From Anaerolineaceae bacterium (GTDB taxonomy: Bacteria; Chloroflexota; Anaerolineae; Anaerolineales; Anaerolineaceae): 6,037 nt of DNA. Below, in pieces: positions 1-6,037 of the stretch. Below the pieces are notes generated by a model, which was given only the letters and a program-made list of their open reading frames with translations, made no database searches and was not told the DNA's origin. Numbering within the stretch: the first letter of the stretch is position 1; every line of letters begins with the position of its first letter. Made by a program: the position numbers and the translations under genes. The stretch is taken from contig DPKV01000228.1 in NCBI GenBank assembly GCA_003542325.1, positions 1-6,037 on the forward strand, read 5' to 3'.

Positions 1-19
1 TGGAATATAGTTTACAGAT

Positions 20-47
20 GTAGGGGCGACGCGTGCGTCGCCCTTAC
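20..47. repeat. Short GC-rich palindromic intergenic repeat
   Basis: Two 13-nt arms, GTAGGGGCGACGC (20-32) and GCGTCGCCCTTAC (35-47), are reverse complements except for one G-T wobble position (23 with 45), separated by only two bases. The outer sequence GTAGGGGCGA resembles palindromic elements that recur between genes in many environmental bacteria, including Chloroflexota; that resemblance is from memory. No T-tract follows on either strand, so it is a poor candidate for an intrinsic terminator. Only one copy lies in this window, so calling it a dispersed repeat is inference. Confidence 0.6.
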
Positions 48-130
48 TAAATTTCGTGCTTCTGGTATTCCTCTTGCACCCATCAAAGGGTAAAATAAAC
101 GCTCTTATCAGTATCAGGTATCGGTACCCT
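48..130 (+). other. Leader of the amidase gene with small competing inverted repeats
   Basis: This 83-nt gap holds no convincing sigma-70 promoter: TTGCAC at 74-79 and TAAAAT at 91-96 are only 11 nt apart. AGGGTA (87-92) is the exact reverse complement of TACCCT (125-130), which abuts the start codon. Two smaller pairings compete with it: ACCC (78-81) with GGGT (88-91), and GGTA (117-120) with TACC (125-128). No Shine-Dalgarno sequence is seen before the ATG at 131. Stems this short can arise by chance, so a regulatory role is speculative. Confidence 0.25.
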
Positions 131-2362
131 ATGAAAAAACTGTTTTTCCTGCTGGCAGGTTTATCCCTCTTACTCGTTTTCCTCCTCCCCACCCAAACCG
201 GCCGAGCCCAATCCCAACCCCCGACAACCTCTGAAATCACGGATTATTTAAACGCGCATCCCCGCCTGACGGAGACCGGCGCCCAGATCCTGTCCGTGAC
301 CTTCCTGGGCGAAGCACTGGTGATCGACCTGAGCGCAGCCGTCCTGCCGGACGGCGTCTATGATGACGACATCTTCACCGACCTCCAGACCGGGCTGGAT
401 GAAACCTTCCAGATCAACCGGATGTTCCTGACCACCTTCAAGGTGGAAGGCGAACTGCTGGAATACTGGGGGCGTCCCGAACCGGAGTTCAGCACCTCAG
501 TTGAATATCCCACCGACCGCGAACTCCCCGGCAGCGGCCCCCTTGCGGGGGTTAAGATCGCCATCAGCCCGGGCCATGGCTATTACTGGCATGAGACCTA
601 TGGTTGGCTGCTCCAACGGGGGATCTTCAATGGCATTGGCGAGGACACGCTCAACGTGGAGATCATGATCTATTTGAAAGACGCTCTGGAAAGAGAAGGG
701 GCGACTGTCATCCAGCTTCGCGAGTTTGATAAGAACGCCCGGACAGGAGTCAGTGGACATCCGGCCTGGCAGGAAGATGCCCGCCAGTATGCCATCTATA
801 TGGGTCTGCCCTCCTGGATCTGGAACGGCAGCAACACCAATTACAACAGCGACATCCGCACCCGCCCCTATATGGCGAACTACTACGGTGCGGATCTCCT
901 GATCAGCTTCCACAATAACGGCACACCTGCCAACATGGACCCTTTAACCGGCACAGAAACCTACTGGGACACGGATAACAACCCAGGGTCACAAGCCCTC
1001 GCAACCGCCGTCCACAACAGCATCATCAGTAAGATCCGGACAGAATACGACAGCAGTTGGACGAACCGGGGGATCAAACCTTCCGACAGCGCTTATGGCG
1101 AGATCAACTACGCCCAGATGCCCGCGGCCCTGATCGAGCTGGCCTTTATGGATCGTGAATATCCCGATAATACCTATCTCCAACGGGAAGATTTTAAACA
1201 ATTATCAGCCCTGGCGATTGCCGAAGGCATTTGTGATTTCCTGGGAGTGTCCTGCTCCAATCTGGAGGATGATGAAATCATTCTGCTCGAACAGCCTACC
1301 CTCTCCCCCCTCTATGGCAGCGGCGTTTGCGACTCCGGCTGGTATCGTTACACCAACGCCCGCGGCCAGTATGCCTATCTGACCCTGAACGCCGCCGAAG
1401 AAGCACAAAGCACCAACATCGCCGCCTGGGAACCTGCCCTGCCCGTAAGCGGCGAATACAAGGTCGAAGTCTTCATCCCCAGCCATAACGCCATCACCTG
1501 GACCTGCCCCAGCGTCACGACTACAGCGGATACCAGCCTGGTAACCTATACCCTCACCCATGCGAACGGGGATTCCGAGTTGAAGGTCAATCAATGGCCG
1601 TGGGCCAATGAGTGGGTCGACCTGGGGATCTTCCATTTCAACGCTGAAACGGACGCCTCTCTCACCCTATCTGACGTCACCGGGGAGGCTCACCAAACCA
1701 CCTCCGTCTCCGCCAGCGCCGTGCGTTTCACGCTGGTGGGCAATGCCGGAATGCAATTCCACGATACCGCCTGGGTGGATGAAACCTGGCTGACCAGAGA
1801 GTCGGAAGCCACAGTCCAGCATGTCCGCTACTTCTTCGAGCTCTACGGTTCTTGTTTGGCTGAACCGATTCTGGATGTCGATGACGCAGAAATTGACATG
1901 GCTGCTGTCATCCAACAAGCTTCAGCCGCCAACCAGATCAACCCCAAAGTCCTCCTGGCCATCATGGAAGCGGAGCAAAACGCACTGAGTCAGTGCCCGG
2001 ATGCGACAGCCCTGGCAAATCTGATGGGATTATCGTCAGCCAGGACAGCCTGTGCCCAGATCGAAGCCGCTGCAAGCTTGCTTGGCGCAGCCCGGACGGC
2101 ACTAAACACTAACGGGACCACACCCAACGGTTGGTCGACCGGCACCCCCGAAGACACAGTGGACGGGGTAACCGTCACCCCTGCCAACGACACCCTCACC
2201 GTGCTGTTTGACTATCTGCAAAACGCCGGTGAAATCTGGGGCGGGGACCAGCCCGGCGAGAACGGCGTCCAGGGGATCTACATCGCCTACCGGGACTTTC
2301 ATCTGGATTGGCCGCTACCTGCCGGAATCTATACCATCTACATGCCGGTCTTCACCCGCTGA
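131..2362 (+). CDS. Secreted N-acetylmuramoyl-L-alanine amidase with golvesin-like and lytic-transglycosylase-like C-terminal regions
   Basis: This 743-residue exported enzyme should cleave the bond between N-acetylmuramic acid and L-alanine in peptidoglycan. A signal peptide spans residues 1-26 (MKK, long hydrophobic core, likely cut after GRA). Residues 35-115 resemble a small GerMN-type alpha/beta domain, a weak match. The Amidase_3 domain (about 138-373) keeps the expected zinc ligands His149 (SPGHG), Glu171 and His261 (SFHNNG) and the catalytic Glu336 (ALIELAF). Spacing from Glu171 to His261 is longer than usual because of a Trp/Tyr-rich insertion. Residues 400-536 look like a golvesin C-terminal-type beta domain (AAWEPALPVSGEYKVEVFIP, then NEWVDLGIFHF). 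Residues 586-665 resemble the lysozyme-like domain of actinobacterial wall proteins (NPKVLLAIMEAEQ), with Glu615 as the conserved acid. The protein ends in IYMPVFTR. An in-frame GTG at 56 would put 25 mostly non-signal residues before MKKLFF, so the ATG at 131 is preferred, although it has no clear ribosome binding site. The amidase call is firm; the C-terminal domain calls are tentative. Confidence 0.93.
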   Translation: MKKLFFLLAGLSLLLVFLLPTQTGRAQSQPPTTSEITDYLNAHPRLTETGAQILSVTFLGEALVIDLSAAVLPDGVYDDDIFTDLQTGLDETFQINRMFLTTFKVEGELLEYWGRPEPEFSTSVEYPTDRELPGSGPLAGVKIAISPGHGYYWHETYGWLLQRGIFNGIGEDTLNVEIMIYLKDALEREGATVIQLREFDKNARTGVSGHPAWQEDARQYAIYMGLPSWIWNGSNTNYNSDIRTRPYMANYYGADLLISFHNNGTPANMDPLTGTETYWDTDNNPGSQALATAVHNSIISKIRTEYDSSWTNRGIKPSDSAYGEINYAQMPAALIELAFMDREYPDNTYLQREDFKQLSALAIAEGICDFLGVSCSNLEDDEIILLEQPTLSPLYGSGVCDSGWYRYTNARGQYAYLTLNAAEEAQSTNIAAWEPALPVSGEYKVEVFIPSHNAITWTCPSVTTTADTSLVTYTLTHANGDSELKVNQWPWANEWVDLGIFHFNAETDASLTLSDVTGEAHQTTSVSASAVRFTLVGNAGMQFHDTAWVDETWLTRESEATVQHVRYFFELYGSCLAEPILDVDDAEIDMAAVIQQASAANQINPKVLLAIMEAEQNALSQCPDATALANLMGLSSARTACAQIEAAASLLGAARTALNTNGTTPNGWSTGTPEDTVDGVTVTPANDTLTVLFDYLQNAGEIWGGDQPGENGVQGIYIAYRDFHLDWPLPAGIYTIYMPVFTR

Positions 2363-2420
2363 TCACTGAACCATTTACTTTCTCTGTTTTCATCTTATGA
2401 TCATCCCAGAACCCACCACC

Positions 2421-2426
2421 GGGAGG
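2421..2426 (+). promoter_or_regulatory. Ribosome binding site deciding the lipoprotein start
   Basis: GGGAGG ends 5 nt before the ATG at 2432 and only 2 nt before the overlapping in-frame GTG at 2429. The spacing favours the ATG, which removes one residue from the longest reading. Confidence 0.75.
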
Positions 2427-2431
2427 TTGTG

Positions 2432-3394
2432 ATGAGATTCGGATTGCGTAAGGTTTATTTCGCCGTTATCTTACTACTGGCTGCCTGTTCACCAGCCGCC
2501 TATGCGCCGGAGGACTACCCCGAAGTGGACCGCCTGGCGGCTTTACCCGCGGATACCCGGAAAGTTTCACCGGATACAGACCTCTTCCCTCCCATTCTCC
2601 ACAGCGACGAATACGAACAGCCGGTCCCCCTCTCGGGTGCAGTCAACACCTCGGGCGGCGAGGATTCACCCTTCATTATGCCGGATGGAGAAACGCTGTA
2701 CATCTTCTTCACGCCCGATGTCCGGCTGCCGGCTGAAGAACAGCTCTTTGACGGCGTGACGGGGGTCTATGTAACCCACCAGTCCGGTGGCATCTGGGGA
2801 GAAGCTGAAAGGGTCTGGCTGGAACCGCCGGACATCCTCTCTCTGGACGGCGCGGTCACCATCCAGGGGGATGAGATGTGGTTCGCCTCCGTGCGGGAAG
2901 GGATCACCGGCATGTCCATGTTCACGGCGGAGTGGCTGGATGGCCGCTGGCAGAACTGGCAGCCCGTCAGCAGCCGCCTGAGGGATGAGATCCAGATCGG
3001 GGAAGCCCGCCTTTACGGGGATGACCTCTATTTCCACTCCTACCGTCCCGGCGGCCAGGGTGATATGGATATCTGGATGACCACCCGAGAGGGGGATGCC
3101 TGGTCAGACCCCGTGAACATCGAAGCGGTCAACACGGATGCGATGGAAGGCTGGCCCTGCATCACACCGGACGGGCAGGAACTCTGGTTCACCCGCCAGT
3201 ATCAGGGGACGGTTGCAATTTTCCGGTCAAAATGGAGCGGCGAGGACTGGAGCGAACCTGAACTGATCCTTTCACAATTCGCAGGCGAGCCGGCAGTGGA
3301 CAGCGCGGGAAATGTCTATTTCGCCCACCATTTTTTTGAGAACGGCGAGATGATCGAGGCGGATATATACGTAGCGTATAAGAAAAGTAAATAA
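2432..3394 (+). CDS. Lipoprotein with PD40-like five-bladed beta-propeller
   Basis: This 320-residue protein begins with a lipoprotein signal peptide: positive n-region, hydrophobic stretch 8-18, lipobox LAAC with the lipidated Cys at 19. Ser20 follows, and a Pro/Ala/acidic linker runs to about residue 60. The rest is built of WD40-like (PD40, TolB-type) beta repeats. Five recurring strands show the pattern (P)DG..LYF: PDGETLYI (84-91), QGDEMWFAS (145-153), YGDDLYFHS (195-203), PDGQELWFT (246-254) and SAGNVYFAH (291-299). Four of them are followed by a W-containing strand such as IWGEAERV or AWSDPVNI. The segment PVPLSGAVNTSGGEDSP (64-80) matches PVNIEAVNTDAMEGWP (227-242), so the N-terminal strand probably completes the last blade. 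Such propellers usually bind proteins, glycans or ligands; no catalytic residues are recognisable. It starts 69 nt after the amidase stop, so co-transcription and a shared role in the cell envelope are likely but unproven. Confidence 0.85.
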   Translation: MRFGLRKVYFAVILLLAACSPAAYAPEDYPEVDRLAALPADTRKVSPDTDLFPPILHSDEYEQPVPLSGAVNTSGGEDSPFIMPDGETLYIFFTPDVRLPAEEQLFDGVTGVYVTHQSGGIWGEAERVWLEPPDILSLDGAVTIQGDEMWFASVREGITGMSMFTAEWLDGRWQNWQPVSSRLRDEIQIGEARLYGDDLYFHSYRPGGQGDMDIWMTTREGDAWSDPVNIEAVNTDAMEGWPCITPDGQELWFTRQYQGTVAIFRSKWSGEDWSEPELILSQFAGEPAVDSAGNVYFAHHFFENGEMIEADIYVAYKKSK

Positions 3395-3413
3395 ATCCTG
3401 TTTGAAAAACAGC

Positions 3414-3446
3414 ACGGGTGCCAATTATGCAACTGGCACCCGTTTT
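3414..3446. terminator. Bidirectional intrinsic terminator between convergent genes
   Basis: ACGGGTGCCA (3414-3423) pairs perfectly with TGGCACCCGT (3434-3443), giving a 10-bp GC-rich stem with a 10-nt loop. On the + strand the right arm runs into TTTTA, 19 nt after the lipoprotein stop. On the - strand the stem is followed by GCTGTTTTT, about 23 nt after the stop of the M20 peptidase gene. It is placed to end both transcription units. Confidence 0.88.
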
Positions 3447-3466
3447 ATGATTTACCTTGATAAGAA

Positions 3467-5143
3467 TTACTCAGCCGGCGAATCCTGATCTTTTTCCAGA
3501 AGTTTCTTCAATTCATCCGGGATCGGCTCAGGGTCCTCATCCATCAGGTCATTCAGCAGTTCGTCTTCCGGTTCTTCATCCAGCTCTTCAAACAGTTCTT
3601 CTTCCGGCTCTTCTTCCTCCACCGCTTCTTCAATATCCGCTTCAGCGGGCAGGTCGGCCATCTGCTGGATATAGGCAATATAGAAGCCCACCATCCGGGC
3701 GCATTCCTCAAACGACAGCTTTTCGTTGATGCCGTGCATGGTTCCCAGGTCCGCCTTGCTCATCAAAACCGGCATGAAACGGAAGGCGTTTCGGGTCACA
3801 TTCGCGTACCGCCGGGCGTCTGTGCCGCCCAGGACCAGGTAGGGTGCGGTCATGGCTCCGGGGAATGCTTCGCTTGCCAACCGGGCCAGCAGAAGGAAAT
3901 AAACCGAATCCACATCCGCTACTGGAGAGGGATCCCATCCGGCATCGGCCAGGGTATCTCCCTGATAAGGCGTGACCTTCACGCGTTCATCATCAATGCG
4001 TTCCAAAACCATCTCATAAACGGAACGCAGGTCATCTCCGGGCAGAATGCGGAAATTAACCACTGCCTCAGCCTTGCCCGGCAGGACGTTATCTTTATTG
4101 CCTGCGTTTATGATCGTTGGTGCGGTCGTTGTCCGAATGCTGGCGTTCAGAAGATTGGATTTACCCAGTTCTTTCTTTAAAATACCGCCGAACAACCAGG
4201 TATTGGCAAACAACATCCGTTGGAAAAAAGGCAGTGCAGAGCCGAGATAGCTCATCATGAATTCAATCACTTCCAAACGGGCCGGCATCGGATTTAGCTC
4301 AAGTTTGGCGATCGCCAGGGACAGGATTCCAATCGCCGTTTCCTGCGCCGGCATGGAGGAGTGACCGCCATCCACTTCAACCGTCAGTTTCAGGCTCAAA
4401 TAGCCTTTTTCAGAGATCCCAATCATAGCAGCGGGTGTATCAACGCCAGGCAGGAAGCTCTCAATGACGCTTCCACCCTCGTCCAACAAACACCCAAGCT
4501 GAACACCGCGGGATTCAAGCAGGGCCGCGATCTCCGTTGCCCCATGCACGCCGCCGATTTCCTCGTCATGTCCAAATCCCAGGTAAATGGTGCGTTCCGG
4601 CTGGTACCCCTGCTTGAGGAGATATTCCACCGCTTCGCAAATACCAATCACGCTGTTCTTGTCATCCAATGTACCCCGTCCCCAGACACTGCCGTCAGCA
4701 AGCTCTCCGCTGAAGGGGGGATGGCTCCAACCGCTGTCTTCCCCTTCGTCTGCGGGGACAACATCAAGGTGGGCGGCGAGCAGAATCGGTTTAAGCTCCG
4801 GGTTCTTCCCTTCCCAGGTATAGAGCAGGGAAAAATCATTGACAACTTCCCGTTTAAGTTTGGTGTGCAGCTGCGGATAAAGCGTTTGGAGCATGCGATG
4901 CAATCCAAGAAAAGCGTTCTCGTCAATCTCCTCAGAATTGGCCAGAGAAATCGTCTTGAATTGAACCGCCAGACCCAGTCGTTCCGCCACTGATTTTCCG
5001 TCAATATCAACGAATTCTCTTGGCTTCACTTTTTTCTGCCGGGGTGAATAAAACATCGTCTTCATGGCGATAAATGCGGCCAGGAAGAGCACCAGTACGC
5101 CTAATCCTATAAGAATCGAGACTAGAATGGTTCCAAAATCCAT
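3467..5143 (-). CDS. Membrane-anchored M20-family metallopeptidase (PM20D1/carboxypeptidase S-like) with acidic tail
   Basis: This 558-residue protein belongs to the M20 family of dinuclear-zinc hydrolases. The expected catalytic set is visible: AAHLDVVP gives zinc ligand His125 and Asp127; WGRGTLDDK gives bridging Asp160; GHDEEIGG gives general base Glu194 and ligand Glu195; LLDEGG gives Asp221; and TMHGINE gives His470. GGHSSMP (259-265) is the conserved His of the lid/dimerisation domain (about 240-370). The overall pattern is closest to the carboxypeptidase S/PM20D1 branch, whose members cleave peptides or N-acyl amino acids; the substrate here is not predictable. One transmembrane helix spans about 5-27, followed by a Lys/Arg-rich segment (28-42), which by the positive-inside rule puts the enzyme on the cytoplasmic side. 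The last 58 residues hold 30 Asp/Glu and look disordered. The ATG at 5143 is well supported, with AGGAG 8 nt upstream. It lies 60 nt downstream of the YcxB-like gene and is probably in the same operon. Confidence 0.93.
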   Translation of the reverse strand: MDFGTILVSILIGLGVLVLFLAAFIAMKTMFYSPRQKKVKPREFVDIDGKSVAERLGLAVQFKTISLANSEEIDENAFLGLHRMLQTLYPQLHTKLKREVVNDFSLLYTWEGKNPELKPILLAAHLDVVPADEGEDSGWSHPPFSGELADGSVWGRGTLDDKNSVIGICEAVEYLLKQGYQPERTIYLGFGHDEEIGGVHGATEIAALLESRGVQLGCLLDEGGSVIESFLPGVDTPAAMIGISEKGYLSLKLTVEVDGGHSSMPAQETAIGILSLAIAKLELNPMPARLEVIEFMMSYLGSALPFFQRMLFANTWLFGGILKKELGKSNLLNASIRTTTAPTIINAGNKDNVLPGKAEAVVNFRILPGDDLRSVYEMVLERIDDERVKVTPYQGDTLADAGWDPSPVADVDSVYFLLLARLASEAFPGAMTAPYLVLGGTDARRYANVTRNAFRFMPVLMSKADLGTMHGINEKLSFEECARMVGFYIAYIQQMADLPAEADIEEAVEEEEPEEELFEELDEEPEDELLNDLMDEDPEPIPDELKKLLEKDQDSPAE

Positions 5144-5151
5144 GGGGGTTT

Positions 5152-5156
5152 CTCCT
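5152..5156 (-). promoter_or_regulatory. Ribosome binding site of the M20 peptidase gene
   Basis: AGGAG on the - strand is separated from the ATG at 5143 by 8 nt (AAACCCCC). It supports both that start and independent translation after the 60-nt gap from the upstream gene. Confidence 0.75.
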
Positions 5157-5203
5157 GGGAATAACAGGTTCTGTAATGAGTTGAATGGGTTCGTGTTTAA
5201 GTG

Positions 5204-5725
5204 TTATTTTACCTGGATTGCTTTATCTTTCAACAGCTCCAGAAATTTCTCTTCCATTCCCGGCTCAGAAAACGCGCTTTTGGGAATGAAGGGGTAGACT
5301 TTTTCCTGCGCCTTATAAGCAATGATATAGATCAGCTTCCCGCGCATCACCGTTTCCACATTCTCCCAATCCAAATCAGAGGAGTGTGCCCCAGCCTGCA
5401 TGGTGATATGGCTGTCGAAGAATGTCAATATCCGTTCATCCTGCAGGTAATCGTTCCTGGCATAAGTCCTTGAGAGCTGCAAAGGGATCAGGAAAACGTA
5501 ATAGATAAAATAAAATCCACCAATCACCAATGCGAGAATAGCTGCGGTCATATACTCTCCGCCGCCAATGGAAGGGAAGATTAAAAGGACGGCTGAAAGC
5601 ACCATGACAATGATTGTGAATGCGGCAAGGGCAATGAAAATTTTGGACTTGATTGCCAAAGCACGCGAAGCGTGGAGGTAATCCGTTTTTTCAGGTTTGA
5701 ATCGAATTTGTAGATGGGTATCCAT
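5204..5725 (-). CDS. YcxB-like two-helix membrane protein
   Basis: This is a 173-residue protein of unassigned function. A charged N-terminal segment of about 28 residues precedes two transmembrane helices (about 29-50 and 57-80), joined by a short Gly-rich turn (SIGGGEY). A soluble domain of about 90 residues follows. Its layout fits YcxB-like proteins: LDWENVETVMRGKLIYIIAY (118-137), then the IPKSAF motif (147-152), then an amphipathic C-terminal helix. Positive residues before the first helix (Arg8, Lys10, Lys13, Arg21, Lys26, Lys28) place both ends in the cytoplasm. The YcxB domain resembles membrane-proximal beta-rich domains, but no reaction is known for it. The ATG at 5725 is preferred over an in-frame ATG at 5743 (six residues more) because AGAAAGG sits 6 nt before it and the outer ATG has only an A-rich stretch. 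It is the first gene of a probable two-gene leftward operon with the M20 peptidase. Confidence 0.82.
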   Translation of the reverse strand: MDTHLQIRFKPEKTDYLHASRALAIKSKIFIALAAFTIIVMVLSAVLLIFPSIGGGEYMTAAILALVIGGFYFIYYVFLIPLQLSRTYARNDYLQDERILTFFDSHITMQAGAHSSDLDWENVETVMRGKLIYIIAYKAQEKVYPFIPKSAFSEPGMEEKFLELLKDKAIQVK

Positions 5726-5731
5726 TTCGTA

Positions 5732-5738
5732 CCTTTCT
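5732..5738 (-). promoter_or_regulatory. Ribosome binding site deciding the YcxB-like start
   Basis: AGAAAGG on the - strand ends 6 nt before the ATG at 5725. It lies inside the longer reading from 5743, so it argues for the shorter protein. Confidence 0.6.
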
Positions 5739-5743
5739 GGCAT

Positions 5744-5964
5744 ATTTTCTTAATTTTACCACTGCGGGCTATCTCCCGAGATCCACAATTATCTGTCCCA
5801 AGGCCAATCAAGGGAATGAGGCCTTTAGGTCGCTGTGAGGTTCTGCTCTTTGAAATTGACGATCCAATTTCCAAGATCAAGGAAAACACATAGCCTCAGG
5901 GCAATTGCAAATTCATTTGTTTCAGTTTATTGAACTCTTTATTACCCAAAATTCACCCTTTCCC
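5744..5964. other. Non-coding stretch upstream of the leftward operon
   Basis: I see no convincing gene here. The promoter of the leftward operon should lie in this stretch. On the - strand GATAAT (5793-5788) is a good -10 hexamer, but no acceptable -35 hexamer sits 16-18 nt upstream of it. Two small inverted repeats occur: CGGG (5765-5768) with CCCG (5775-5778) in the likely untranslated leader, and AAGGCC (5800-5805) with GGCCTT (5820-5825) around a 14-nt loop. Neither has a T-tract. The part from about 5900 on is AT-rich. Confidence 0.4.
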
Positions 5965-6037
5965 GCCCTTCGGGCACCCTTCCCCTGGAGCGAAGCGGAA
6001 TACCCGAAGGGTATAGGGGAAGGGCTGGGGATGGGGT
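5965..6037. repeat. Composite hairpin-rich intergenic repeat, cut by the window edge
   Basis: Several inverted repeats are packed together. GCCC-TTC-GGGC occupies 5965-5975. CCCTTCCCCT (5977-5986) pairs perfectly with AGGGGAAGGG (6015-6024). Nested inside that pair are GC-GAA-GC (5990-5996) and the 6-bp stem ATACCC-GAA-GGGTAT (6000-6014). A G-rich run continues to the window end. The arms and the recurring GAA/TTC loops suggest a dispersed palindromic element rather than a gene; only this partial copy is visible, so its borders are unknown. Confidence 0.6.

Noticed and set aside
56..130. GTG start that would extend the amidase by 25 residues
   Set aside because: The extra residues precede a standard MKK signal peptide and would bury it. 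There is no ribosome binding site before 56, and the codon lies only 9 nt after the palindromic repeat.
2360..2403. Two TGATCA palindromes between the amidase and lipoprotein genes
   Set aside because: Six-base palindromes of this kind occur by chance, one overlaps the amidase stop codon, and no longer shared motif surrounds them.
4361..4993. Plus-strand 210-codon frame inside the M20 peptidase gene
   Set aside because: It is antisense to the conserved zinc-binding core of the peptidase and has no family resemblance or ribosome binding site.
5788..5816. Sigma-70 promoter for the leftward operon around GATAAT
   Set aside because: The -10 hexamer is good, but TTGATT lies only 12 nt upstream and the hexamer at 17 nt (TTCCCT) is a poor match.
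5581..5889. Minus-strand 102-codon frame overlapping the start of the YcxB-like gene
   Set aside because: It shares most of its second half with the YcxB-like gene in another frame, has no recognisable domain, and its composition does not look like a protein.
5816..5893. Plus-strand 25-codon frame beginning MRPLGRCEVL, open upstream as well
   Set aside because: Too short, no ribosome binding site, no recognisable family, and it lies in the expected promoter region of the leftward operon.

Overview
The window reads as a stretch of ordinary chromosome from a Chloroflexota bacterium, most likely class Anaerolineae or a close relative. This rests on three things. The secreted amidase joins an Amidase_3 domain to a golvesin-like domain. 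The same protein ends in a hydrophobic Tyr-x-Pro tail of the kind common on exported Chloroflexota proteins. The intergenic DNA carries GC-rich palindromic repeats. The assignment is inference and no 16S or marker gene is present. I see no phage, transposon, CRISPR array, toxin-antitoxin pair, rRNA or tRNA.

Layout. A short palindromic repeat lies at 20-47. Two rightward genes follow. The first (131-2362) is a large exported N-acetylmuramoyl-L-alanine amidase. The second (2432-3394) is a lipoprotein that appears to fold as a five-bladed beta-propeller. They are 69 nt apart with no visible terminator between them, so they may be co-transcribed. A strong hairpin at 3414-3443 then serves as a shared terminator, because the next two genes run leftward and converge on it. 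Read in their own direction, these are a small membrane protein of the YcxB-like type (5725-5204) and, 60 nt further on, a membrane-anchored M20-family metallopeptidase (5143-3467) with a very acidic C-terminal tail. From 5744 to the right edge there is no convincing gene. The last ~75 nt are a cluster of small hairpins that looks like a second dispersed intergenic repeat, cut by the window edge.

How the genes work together. The rightward pair acts at the cell surface: the amidase cleaves peptidoglycan stem peptides, and the propeller lipoprotein may bind or sense something there. The leftward pair is probably one operon, but its shared role is unknown. The YcxB-like protein has no assigned activity, and the M20 enzyme should hydrolyse (or condense) an amide or peptide bond that cannot be named from sequence. 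Nothing here amounts to a clearly new system. The points most worth a second look are the possible second lytic domain at the C-terminus of the amidase, its enlarged catalytic domain, its missing ribosome binding site, the internal closure of the propeller, and the topology and acidic tail of the M20 enzyme.
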